64,000 bases of DNA from Zygotorulaspora mrakii. Lineage: Eukaryota > Ascomycota > Saccharomycetes > Saccharomycetales > Saccharomycetaceae. The stretch is from positions 17,501-81,500 of the forward strand of contig NC_050726.1 in the NCBI RefSeq assembly GCF_013402915.1, in the 5' to 3' direction. Position numbers and translations under genes: made by a program. Positions 10,864 to 20,391 of this stretch are shown piece by piece (positions within the stretch are counted from its first letter, which is position 1; every line of letters starts with the position of its first letter). The notes under the pieces were generated by a model. The model was not told the DNA's origin. It saw nothing but the letters and a program-made list of their open reading frames with translations, and ran no database searches.

Positions 10864-11075
10864 AAGCCTACAGACAAGTCCAAAAATATGAACTTATTGT
10901 AGCATTGGTTTTCACAGCACCTATGTTCCTCTTGACATTCTGTGTTAGAGATCCTAAATTAACTGAAGACGTTGCTCAGAAGTTAGATGAAGGAGAATAC
11001 GTACAAACTGCCGAAGACGATCCTATTAACGACTGGTTCAGTAAACGCTTTTCAAAGTTAAGAGGAAGATCTTGA
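10863..11075 (+). pseudogene. Out-of-frame C-terminal end of the ARN-type transporter
   Basis: Seventy codons starting with GAA at 10863 and ending at TGA 11073-11075 encode the expected end of an ARN protein. They give a short loop, the last membrane helix (LIVALVFTAPMFLLTFCV), then a cytosolic tail with RDPKL, DDPINDWF and SKRFSKLRGRS. They follow the stop of the upstream frame without a gap and are shifted by one base. The segment has no start codon of its own and would be translated only if the upstream frame were restored or shifted. Confidence 0.8.
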
Positions 11076-11749
11076 GTTCTTAAATGTTTTCATAAGCATT
11101 AAACTGCGATCATGGAGGTGTGCACGAGACATTTTCTACGGAAGCTTCTCATTAGTAGTCTTTTTTAAATAGCTTATTTGGTGATAATAACATAAACAGA
11201 AAGAGAAATTATAAACGAGCACGTTGCAAGGCAACGATGTTCGATGACAACTTTTTTAGGGCTTTTATGTTCTATTAAGTCGAGGAGAAATATCAAGCCT
11301 ATCTGCAAAACATTTTTTTATGTTTAGGTAATGACTTGTTTTTTTTAAAATCATCAGATGCAGCTCGTAAAAAATGGTGGGTTGGGAAAAAACCAGGAGG
11401 CAGTGGGTATAAAAGTAAACAGTACCTTAACTCAAAATTACTTCTATCTTTGAATACTTCATCGCACAGAACAAACTATGCGCACACTACCAGTATCATT
11501 TGAATGAGTAACACATATATACTATGAAAACTAAATATATTACAGTAAGAATTGTTATAGACACCGGTAGAGATACTATATTCAAAGTATTATTTGATTT
11601 ATACTTTGTTTTATTCGTATTTGATTTTGTATTATCAGGAAAGTTGGACAAAGTCATCTTGAGCCACCATTCGTGATAATGGGACAAATTGCAACATTTA
11701 TTTTCAGGTTGTAATCAAAACTCTGTATTTAACAAACACTTGACTGGCC
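11076..11749. other. Intergenic between convergent genes
   Basis: AT-rich spacer between the 3' ends of the transporter and the ketopantoate reductase-like gene. No ATG-started frame of interest and no repeat were recognised. Confidence 0.4.
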
Positions 11750-12763
11750 TTACGCTGAAGTAGGTACTGGTCTCTCCTTTGGTACCACTATTAGACCTTT
11801 CTGTTCCTTAATTCTGCACTGAACTAATTTAAGAAGCTCGTAGATGACAGATAGAGCAGGAGTGGATACTCCATTTTTCTTCGCAATTCTCAGAGGATTG
11901 CCAATTATGACCTCAATTTCCAGGTAGTTGCCTTTTTCTACATCGACCTGCATAGATGGCTTATAATAATTAGGATCATCAGATCTAATCATAAATTCAA
12001 TCACATCTTCAGGTAGATCGACACCATCTGACTTTGCAATGGCTAAAATCTCATTCATTAGTTGTTCTATTAGACCACCGTCACCGCCAAATAACTCTAT
12101 GCGGCCCACATCCAAGTCTACCAAAGCAGATACTGGATTTATGCATGAATTGTATACCAGTTTTCTCCATCTTGAGAATTTGACATCCTCATCAAATGTA
12201 CACTCAATTTTGTCATTGTCGTAGATGTCGATGAACTTTTTGCACACCGCATCCTGTTTTTCTTTTGGCAGAGTAGGATTGTAGAAAACACCAATCTTCA
12301 CGAAATCAGACACTTCGTGACTTATTTGAGCTCCTCTATTAGCAGAGCCGATCATACTCACGCCGCTCAGTATAGTATGTCCCGGAAACTTTTGCTTGAA
12401 ACCCGTTTCAATTCCGATACCATTCTGAATCAGTACAACAGTACTCTCCTCAGTCACAGCGGGTGCAATTATCTCAACCATATTTGTCACGTCCGGAACA
12501 CATTTGGTAACTAGAACCACATACTCGAAGGGCCCATGATTTTCGCAAGCATCACTCACACTTTTAGCTATGTTTGTGGTTCTAAAACACTCAATATGAC
12601 CATAATCGCATGAGTCGATAGTGAAACCATCTTTTACCACTTTATCATAATCGGAACGCAAAACCGAGGTGACCTCTGCTTTTCCAGAGTACTCTAGCGC
12701 ATACGCCACCATCGTTCCGACACCTCCTGAGCCGACTAGTAATACTTTGCTTCTAGATGCCAT
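11750..12763 (-). CDS. Ketopantoate reductase-like protein (ApbA/PanE family)
   Basis: A 337-residue protein of the 2-dehydropantoate 2-reductase family, which reduces ketopantoate to pantoate with NADPH for pantothenate and CoA synthesis; related members reduce other 2-keto acids. The N-terminal Rossmann fold begins with KVLLVGSGGVGTM (glycine loop 11-16). VLIQNGIGIE and the C-terminal helical domain with RWRKLVYNSCINPVSAL are characteristic of the family; the lysine in RWRKLVYN is the likely catalytic one. S. cerevisiae has PAN5 (379 residues). This shorter protein in the accessory region may be an additional paralogue rather than the PAN5 orthologue, so no symbol is given. The start is a normal ATG. 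Confidence 0.85.
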   Translation of the reverse strand: MASRSKVLLVGSGGVGTMVAYALEYSGKAEVTSVLRSDYDKVVKDGFTIDSCDYGHIECFRTTNIAKSVSDACENHGPFEYVVLVTKCVPDVTNMVEIIAPAVTEESTVVLIQNGIGIETGFKQKFPGHTILSGVSMIGSANRGAQISHEVSDFVKIGVFYNPTLPKEKQDAVCKKFIDIYDNDKIECTFDEDVKFSRWRKLVYNSCINPVSALVDLDVGRIELFGGDGGLIEQLMNEILAIAKSDGVDLPEDVIEFMIRSDDPNYYKPSMQVDVEKGNYLEIEVIIGNPLRIAKKNGVSTPALSVIYELLKLVQCRIKEQKGLIVVPKERPVPTSA

Positions 12764-12844
12764 TGCGTTTGGTTGTGCTATTCACTCAATTATCTGGCCA
12801 AGGTTGTCGAATGGATACAATATATAGTTAATATAAGTGGACGC

Positions 12845-13535
12845 TTACAGCAGCTGTAATGGCAATTTATAGCGGTCTCGAATAAACACTTTTAACGGCA
12901 CATCAAAGTGCTGATAGTTGAAGTCTTTTCTTATCGCCTCATATTGCTTCGCTCCTATAAGAGCGATCTCAACAGGGTTGCCTAGAAAGAATTTCAAGAA
13001 ACAAATTTTCCTTTTAAGTTTATTCAAGTGCTGCTTCTGCATCATGCGAGATCCCGGAGAAATAACCAAGGACATAGATAAATAAAAAAGGTATCAAGGC
13101 GATGATGACCTAAAAGTGCTAAACACGCTTCAAGCAACTTACAGCGATCCTCTGTTCCTCCACGAAGCACTGGCTCTATACGGATTGGCATCTTGCGAAC
13201 TGCTTGGAATTTTGAGCAGAGAAAAAAGACTCTTATCAGTCAAAGTAATTTTAAAAGGCATCAACAACTGCTTCTTTTGCGGTCGCAAGATTTAGACCTC
13301 CACATTCTGCACGCCGTGGGCAATTCGGTTTCCGCTAGGGTCATAAAATAGTAGCAGAATATGTGTTGCCCCCTTCCATCACGCCATTGAGGTATTCACG
13401 CAAATCGCTTGTATGAGACCTTTCCTCAAGTTTTTCTCGATGGCCAAAATTTGCTGAGTTTACATTCAAAATAACGTTTAACTTGCTGCTTTCTTTTCCC
13501 ATGTGCCTCTCAATTTGATCTCTGGGGTAAATCAT
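12845..13535 (-). pseudogene. Chain of short minus-strand reading frames, possible decayed gene
   Basis: Reading leftward on the minus strand, an ATG frame of 64 codons (13535-13341) overlaps a second frame that gives FYDPSGNRIAHGVQNVEV and stops at 13292-13294. In that same second frame follow a 40-codon ATG frame (13261-13139, MPFKITLTDKS...) and a 76-codon ATG frame (13075-12845). A TATAAATA stands about 45 bp before the first ATG. The fragments read like protein but are broken by stops and one frame change. I do not recognise a parent family, so chance frames remain possible. Confidence 0.25.
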
Positions 13536-13939
13536 TTTATGGACATTGATGATTCTGGCTACTTAAACAAGCAAATTATTTATAATAGCCAGATGCAGTA
13601 GTAGCCTCCTATATGCTATCCTTCAACAGACAGCAAATTGAAATGCTCGATCTGTCTATTTCGCAATAGCCAAAATTCTCATGATTTGAAATTCGACCGA
13701 AAGATTGGAATGACGTTTGTCTGAATTCGCCCTATTCTAAGAAGAGCTCCAATCCTTATTTAGTGGTAGCGCATCGAAATAGCGGCAAGTAGTCATGTAT
13801 TAAGCAATGAGGGAAATTACTGATATTTGAAGAATAAGTATTTTTCGGAGTTGTAGATAATAACTTGGTGAGACATTGATGACAATATAGTGATGTTCAG
13901 TTATGGAGATATATCAGTCCTCAATCTCCTATATCATAA

Positions 13940-14331
13940 AGTTGAAATAAATGGAGTGAATTTGGATTGAATATCTGGAAGAGATGTCAGCATTTTTACC
14001 TGGCATTCTGCATCTATTGAACAATAAGAGAGGACGACGAGCGAAGAAGTTTTATCTTCATCACACCATTCCCAATCCCATAGAATATATTGTCTAACTC
14101 TTATTTCTTATTCCATGCCATGGACTCCTTCGTAGTCAGATGCCTGAATCGCAAACATCTCGCAATATATTACCAGCCGATTTATCTCCAGGATCGATTG
14201 GTAGTCTGTTAGAGCTTCATCTGACTTCATTCCTTTTGTCGTATCGTTACCTATAGTCTTTTTTCTCGCCGTTCTAAGTCCTCTCTTTAATATATATTAT
14301 TTCTCTCACAATATCGATCTATATTTCAACT
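13940..14331 (+). repeat. LTR-like repeat, copy 3
   Basis: Same orientation as the two copies at the left edge. Shared blocks include AATAAGAGAGGACGACGAG, CATCACACC, ATGGACTCCTTCGTAGTCAGAT, CAGGATCGATTG and CTGTTAGAGCTTCATCTGACTTC. It ends in ATATTTCAAC. About 390 bp upstream of that end stands GTTGAAATA, which could be the decayed inverted 5' end (TGTTGAAA) of an LTR. The copy is more diverged than the other two, and no target-site duplication was apparent. Confidence 0.55.
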
Positions 14332-15041
14332 ATGATGCTATTGCCTTTCAAATTTTTATCATTTTAGTAATGTTCAAGAGAAAACAATGATTGTTGAGAT
14401 ACTGGAAGATATCAAATATTGGGTTTTGTCGCTTGAATCGGCAACAAGGAAATATGCTATCATCGTTGCCATTGCGTGTCCTTTGGAAATGGAAACAGGG
14501 CCCTTTAGAGCTGCGCTGGATTCATTACGGTAGACCGCGAATATCCCGGCTGGTTGGTACTTTATAGTGGTTTGCGGTCTCTTGATTCGTGTCCACGCAA
14601 GCTCTAGTACTAATGTATGTCTAAATCAAAGCTCAAAAGGTACTACTCACAAATTCGGTTTCCCTTTTCGTGGATCGTTCCTGTCATGTCTTTCAAGCTA
14701 GTACGAGATGCCTCCACTTGAAATAGTATGATTTCATATGTTCCTCAGACCGCGCACTTCTTGCCGATTCACATGACGTATTTCACTAGCGCTCTGACTT
14801 ATTACAAGATTTCATCATCGCAGAATGGGATGGCAAATGCACCATCAAACAAACGAAATTGGACTGCAAATTTTCGGCAGAGGTTTTTTTATTTATAAGT
14901 GTCATAACCATATGCTATATCTATATTTTTTATATTTTAATACCTTTCTTTTCTCCCTTTGTCAGCTAGGGGAATCAGCGAATAATATAGAAGTCCGTCT
15001 TGTACCTTAAAAGATCCATGTATAGCTTTACGCGTGGGCAA

Positions 15042-15968
15042 TCATTCAAATGTAGGAAATGAGCCCCAATCCGGAACAACATATCTTCTAGAACCTAGTC
15101 TAGCAGGAATCCCATTCAATTTTTCAATATCTTCTTCCGCCAGCTGAAATATTTTAAAGTTCGAAACAATTCGCTTTTGGGAGACGGATTTCGGTAACAC
15201 GCAGTAACCACGGGAAACGCCCCAATTGATCAAAATCTGAGCAGGCTCAGCATCATATTTCTGGGCAATTTTTTCAACTTCAGGATCATCGAGCATAATA
15301 GAGCTCGAAGAACCCAATGGAGAGTAAGCTTGAACTACGATTCCTTTTTTTACGCAGTAGTCAACCAACTCGGTTTGGGGTAACTGTGGGTGAATTTCAA
15401 TTTGATTGGCTGCGGGAACCACTGTAACGCCATCACTACAAAACAGCTTTTCCAAGTTACTGATGGAAAAATTAGACACACCTATCGCTTTCACCTTACC
15501 AGTTTTCAATAAATCTTGCATCAATTTCCAGGTTTCAACAAAATCCCAATCCGGGTCAATATCACGTTCACCATTCAATTTCGTCGGAATAGTTAATACA
15601 TTGCCATCTGTGACAAGGTCCATTTTCAAAGCAACGGGCCAATGCATCAAGTATAGATCTACGTAATCTAGACCGAGTCTAGCCAATGACTGTTCTAGAG
15701 CTTCCTGTGGATTTCTAGCCTGCGTCCCCCACAATTTCGTCGTCACAAAAACCTCCTCTCTTGCGATTCGGGAGTCCCTCAGTGCTCTTCCGACAGCAGC
15801 CTCATTGCGGTAGATTGCAGCGCCATCTATGTGTCTGTAGCCAGCATCCAGAGCATAAGTAACTGCATTATATGCCTCTTCCTCAGGGGATTTCCACGTT
15901 CCTAGTCCTATCACAGGAATAGACGCTCCTGTATTCAATTTTAAGTCTTTGACCATCTTGCTATTCAT
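15042..15968 (-). CDS. Aldo-keto reductase, GCY1/YPR1 type
   Basis: A 308-residue NADPH-dependent aldo-keto reductase close to S. cerevisiae Gcy1 (312 residues) and Ypr1, which reduce glyceraldehyde, 2-methylbutyraldehyde and other carbonyls. The catalytic residues are D48 and Y53 in GYRHIDGAAIYRNE, K78 in FVTTKLW and H109 in DLYLMHWP. The coenzyme-binding VLPKSVSQKRI is near the C-terminus. The frame is open 20 codons further upstream but only from a GTG. The first ATG (MNSKMVKDLKLNTGA) matches the Gcy1 N-terminus, and a second ATG four codons later is also possible. A TATATATA stretch lies about 70 bp upstream. It is one of two aldo-keto reductases in the accessory region; they belong to different subfamilies. 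Confidence 0.9.
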   Translation of the reverse strand: MNSKMVKDLKLNTGASIPVIGLGTWKSPEEEAYNAVTYALDAGYRHIDGAAIYRNEAAVGRALRDSRIAREEVFVTTKLWGTQARNPQEALEQSLARLGLDYVDLYLMHWPVALKMDLVTDGNVLTIPTKLNGERDIDPDWDFVETWKLMQDLLKTGKVKAIGVSNFSISNLEKLFCSDGVTVVPAANQIEIHPQLPQTELVDYCVKKGIVVQAYSPLGSSSSIMLDDPEVEKIAQKYDAEPAQILINWGVSRGYCVLPKSVSQKRIVSNFKIFQLAEEDIEKLNGIPARLGSRRYVVPDWGSFPTFE

Positions 15969-17198
15969 AATTCGATAGCGTTTCGGACACTTAATTGCAG
16001 ACCACTTTATGACCGAAATTGTGGTCACGCAGTAAGCTATATATATGAGAAACAGCGTTAGCAGCCCATCCGTGACTTTCCTGTGACTTTGTACACCCTT
16101 TGGTTTTGCTAACCTAAAAAGTACGATTTGATTATACTTTTGTCAAAAGGGGGGTGTGTTCTCCTTATCGTATACAGCTTTTACATTTCCGTAAAAAGAA
16201 AGTCAAGATGAATGTACGCTACGCATGGCAAAATTGATTAGACGAGATATGACATAAGTGGTAGGAATTCCACGTAGTCCAGTTTGATGTTGAAATAAAA
16301 GGGGCAATTGCAACTATATGCAGTTCAGAATTGAGGATCAAAGTCTCTTTTCAGGAAGGTTCGCAGATCATCTTTTCCCCACACCTCAAGATGCAACTAA
16401 GTCTTAAGCTATCGCTCTTTTCAGAGAACAGCTTTGCCCTCAGAGCTGTGTCTCACAATACATTTTTATATATCTCAATTGTGTCGAATTAGCTCTCACA
16501 CTTTCTATAGAATGTTTGTAACTGAGGAGTGGGAGCAGCGGCAACATGCCTGTTCTGCAATCGCACATAGGGTTGCTCTCTTGTTATAGTCTTGACGGCA
16601 GCGAGATGTTTTAAGTAGTTGTTTTGGGTGTGAGAGGCCGACAGGCCAAGTCGATAGGGCTCATGGCGATTATTTGAAAGTCAGCAGTTGTATACGCAAT
16701 TGTAATCGCGAAAAAAAGGACTACCGCTTCCTCTTTTGACAAAAGCAGCAATAGTAATTTAAATCTTCCGGAGCAATGATAGTTGCAGCCCTCAGTATTA
16801 TACGTGTTGGGCTCGTTTCGCAATGGACATGCTCACCGTTCTAAGTGGTTTGTCAATGAGAAGCGCGGTAATCATTGCTGTAAGCAGAGTCCTTTTTATT
16901 TCTCTTTTGCGAAAAATGGTGGAATATATACATTTACACTCTCTCAACCTTCTTTGCAATCAAATTTTCAGTTGATTTTCTTTGGTTGCATGTATCTCCA
17001 GCCTTTTGTGACATCTGAATTAAAAGTTCCTTAATTTAAGCTTTCAAAGATTAAAATAATCAAGAGAGAAGCAACAGATGGCACCAAAGAAGATTAAGTG
17101 AATGAATTATATTGGTTCAAGTTTTTATGTCTTTTTTTGTATATTTTCTTGCTTTTACTTATGTTTTTTGTATAGTTCATTTTGCATTCCCATATAGG
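15969..17198. other. Intergenic at the boundary of accessory and conserved regions
   Basis: Holds the promoter of the GCY1-like gene on the left and the 3' flank of PAN3 on the right. The open frames here are short or start from non-ATG codons, and no repeat or RNA gene was recognised. Confidence 0.4.
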
Positions 17199-19166
17199 CT
17201 ACTGACCCATTATTGATCTAAATGTAGAATCTATCAAATCCCTAAGTTCCTTATAGCTGATGATTATGCAGTTCATTTCATCGGGTGTAGCCAGTACAAT
17301 CTTTTCCAGAACACCTGCATCGAGCTTATTTAAACACCTAAGAACATGTGTAAGATCTATCGTATTTTTGCCGGATGCGTCGACTTGGTGGAAAACGTAG
17401 TCATAAAATAATACAATGGGGAAGTTTGCACCTGATTCTGACCAATCTATATCTATTCGAGATTCCATTCTCCCGTATATGAAATTGAGTTTGCACATCA
17501 ACCTGAACAAGCGTCCATTTTCCAATTCTTTTGATAGAACTCCTTCTGTGTGGTCAATCATTGAGATTGATGAGTCTAGAGTGCCTAGAATTTTATCATA
17601 AAATAGGGAGGTGAGTTGCTTGATGTTTTTTTCCATATTTTGGTCATCTAAAAGATAGTTTAGCACCGTTTTGAGACTATCATCGATCGCCATCTCTTCG
17701 ATCGTGGGTGACTTACCTGGGGACATTTTAGAGGAGAGATCTTTTAGTAGCGTTCCTAGATCACTGAAGTTTTTCTGTTGATTAATACGAATGTCATTAG
17801 GCTTGTTATTATTGAAATTCAATACTTCAAAGGGACCGCTTCCTGTGACTTTGATCCTTCCTGGAGCACCCGTGATAATCACTTTATGCCAATTTATAGT
17901 ATCAAACGCCAATCCCTTGCAATGAACCGCTTGTAAGGCGTTGGTGAGCTGCACAAGATATGACCATAAATAGTCTTGAGTCAGCGGAGTTAATGGGAAG
18001 TTGATGAAGTGGGCCTCATATAATGAACTTGATAGAGGGTAGTAATCATAAACAGCACAAAGAGAAGAATCGCTAAACTTGGTTGTTTGAAACAGATCTA
18101 CTAGTTTCACTACGTTTGCACTTTCAACATGTTTCCAGTTTTGAAAAGTCCTCGATATAAGAGAGGAATCTTGAACCTTGACATTATGGATTCGACGTAA
18201 TAGGTACACATTACCATCCGAATTAGAAAAAACCTTGTATAGTGAGTTTTCATGCCCTAAGTTGGAGTTTTTTTCATCTGTTTTTCGATTGAAATCTAAT
18301 GGCACCAAATTAAAGTAGTCTTGAACTACTGCTGGAATGGCACCACCTGAAGGAAATACTTGCAGTGATGCTAAGTTTTTTTTAACGAGTTCTTCTCGAA
18401 GTTTGTTAGGAATGAAAAGAGACTCCGGTGTTCGTTCGTTTGGTTTCAACGAAAGTTTTAGATGAGGTGGAGGATCTGGAGCGTAAAGATGGTATTGTAA
18501 GAGACTATGCGAGGGAGGGTATATGTCAGGAAATTTGAAATTAATTGGCGGAGAACGTGATATTGGAGGATCTGCAATATAATCAGAAGCTCCCCCGCTT
18601 CCAACAAGCCTTTTTGAAGCATCATCCGTGCTCTCGGGATATAAATGTTGCAATTCGCTAGTGGAGCCATTGCTTACTGCAGTAAGGTTCAGATGATTAC
18701 CAGAAGAAGACGCTGGAGTAAAGCTTTCTGTGACGTACGGATTGAATGTTGGTCCACCGAATAGCGCACCAGACGAGGGTGCAGGAAATTGCGCAGATGT
18801 TCCTCGATCAGAAAATGGTTTATTAAATAAAGTTGAATTGCCAGTCACTTCATTTAAATTGCTCTCATCATCATTAATAATATTACTTTTCGAGGACATT
18901 GGAGTAAAGCTTGCTGAAACTTTCGCATTAAACTTCGGTGTACTACTCAACACAGAGGGTACTTTAATTGCAACAGTTGATTGCGCTACTGAGTTATTCG
19001 TCCCAGTGATGGTTGAGACAGTTGTCGCGCTTAGTGTGGCTGGCTTTTTCACTTTTTCATTGTCATGCTTAAATGGGCACCCATCCTTTTCTTTCTTGCA
19101 GTAACCATATATAATGATATTCCTACAGGGTATATCCTTAGCCCAATCCATGTTGGGCTTCTCCAT
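17199..19166 (-). CDS. PAN3: PAN3, regulatory subunit of the PAN2-PAN3 deadenylase
   Basis: A 655-residue protein that recruits the Pan2 nuclease to poly(A)-bound Pab1 and starts mRNA deadenylation in the cytoplasm. The CCCH zinc finger is C14-x8-C23-x6-C30-x3-H34. Two PAM2-like Pab1-binding motifs follow: PKFNAKVSASFTP (77-89) and PTFNPYVTESFTP (139-151). A pseudokinase domain occupies roughly 250-500, then a coiled coil and the C-terminal knob domain. The N-terminus (DWAKDIPCRNI) is nearly identical to S. cerevisiae Pan3. It is the first gene of the conserved block and is followed by URA6 on the same strand, as in S. cerevisiae YKL025C-YKL024C. Confidence 0.96.
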   Translation of the reverse strand: MEKPNMDWAKDIPCRNIIIYGYCKKEKDGCPFKHDNEKVKKPATLSATTVSTITGTNNSVAQSTVAIKVPSVLSSTPKFNAKVSASFTPMSSKSNIINDDESNLNEVTGNSTLFNKPFSDRGTSAQFPAPSSGALFGGPTFNPYVTESFTPASSSGNHLNLTAVSNGSTSELQHLYPESTDDASKRLVGSGGASDYIADPPISRSPPINFKFPDIYPPSHSLLQYHLYAPDPPPHLKLSLKPNERTPESLFIPNKLREELVKKNLASLQVFPSGGAIPAVVQDYFNLVPLDFNRKTDEKNSNLGHENSLYKVFSNSDGNVYLLRRIHNVKVQDSSLISRTFQNWKHVESANVVKLVDLFQTTKFSDSSLCAVYDYYPLSSSLYEAHFINFPLTPLTQDYLWSYLVQLTNALQAVHCKGLAFDTINWHKVIITGAPGRIKVTGSGPFEVLNFNNNKPNDIRINQQKNFSDLGTLLKDLSSKMSPGKSPTIEEMAIDDSLKTVLNYLLDDQNMEKNIKQLTSLFYDKILGTLDSSISMIDHTEGVLSKELENGRLFRLMCKLNFIYGRMESRIDIDWSESGANFPIVLFYDYVFHQVDASGKNTIDLTHVLRCLNKLDAGVLEKIVLATPDEMNCIIISYKELRDLIDSTFRSIMGQ

Positions 19167-20391
19167 GGCGGCACAATTTCACTGAAACAGCGTCTTTACA
19201 ATGATTTTAGCTCACTTTAAACTTATGATTGTGATGCTGCGTCCACCGTGAACTTTGTCAACGGCTAGTTTCGGGGGGGCGACTACGCGAAAACTAATAT
19301 GATTCTTATCATTTAAAGCTGAAATGAGATGACGAATGTATAGCAGTTATGTGTTATTAAAATCGTAGAGGTTGCCCATAAAGAATGATTAAAGTATCCA
19401 TAGTCTTTCAGTGAAGTTGAAAAAGCCATTTTCAGCATTATTTATCAACGATGCATGAGAGAGGCACCCCTGAGTCTTACAAGATAAGATGAAGGATGGG
19501 CAAAATTGAAATATACACATCCAGATCAATCCTTTTATATTATTAGTTGGCACTCAATTGACTTGAATTATCGGTTCTTAAAACAAGTGCTTCGTGATGG
19601 AGCTGCTGTTATCATTTTTAACATACGGTGCGGTTATGCTTTTTTAATATGGCTCAATGAGAGTTCAGCTTTAAAAAGTATTTTGGGAATGGGATTTTTG
19701 CACGTTATTCTTCTGGCTCACTGGATATTCCACGTTGATTCATGTCTTACAGAATCTCCAGATTTTTAAAGCTGGCATTACCCCGAAATTTAACCGATGA
19801 TTTTGAGCACTGTGCTTCCTCGTAGACCTCTTTAAATCGTTTGGCTATTTACGATGGATACGAATATATTATTGAAATTACTCGATGAGTTTCGCTGGAA
19901 AGTGGTCATTTTAGAGATAGTGTGACTTCAGGAACCAACAAATTAAGAGAATTTTTTGTAAGGAATGTTAAATTGTATTCGGCTACTAGTGAAATCTGTA
20001 CAAGACGAAATATACGCGTACTTGAATAGTAGAATATTTTTGGCATAGTCTGAGGGTTATGATAAGGTGCCTGATTTGAGAACAGATGTTCAGAGAGTGT
20101 GAAAATGACAAAAATCAAGTGCTATGATGAATAATATTGTTAGAAGGAGCTATACCTCTGAAGCGGGGGTTCACACTCAGAAAGAGTCTCATCCGATCGT
20201 GTTGCAAAGGGTCATTGGCTAAATTGCGACGTACAGTGAGGTAAGAATTCGAGATTTAGGCAACTGGTGTGGTGAACGAATTGCCTTGTGCTGTATGAGA
20301 GCCTCAAGCTCGCAAACACCGTGCATTCTTCCATTAGTCTTGAAAATAACAATATGACTTCTTTATAAATATCTATCTAAATGATTTATTT
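19167..20391. other. Intergenic gap between PAN3 and URA6
   Basis: A spacer of 1.2 kb, long for this conserved block. The open frames are short and begin at non-ATG codons. No tRNA, snoRNA or repeat was recognised. It includes the PAN3 promoter and the URA6 3' end. Confidence 0.4.

Larger units (their letters stand above)
12764..15041. other. Gene-poor gap with short minus-strand frames and an LTR-like repeat
   Basis: About 2.3 kb without a supported gene. The left half holds a chain of short minus-strand frames described separately, and the right half holds the third LTR-like copy. The remaining 700 bp before the GCY1-like gene shows nothing recognisable. Confidence 0.4.

Noticed and set aside
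13100..13180. Possible intron beginning with GTAAGT on the minus strand
   Set aside because: No TACTAAC-like branch point followed by a suitable 3' site was found, and the joined frames gave no recognisable protein.
13340..13390. GCG-TGA in the minus-strand frame, reminiscent of the antizyme +1 frameshift site
   Set aside because: The frames on either side do not resemble ornithine decarboxylase antizyme, and the frame carrying GCG-TGA has no sensible upstream coding sequence.
19506..19769. 87-codon frame between PAN3 and URA6
   Set aside because: It starts at TTG, lacks an early ATG and has no recognisable similarity.
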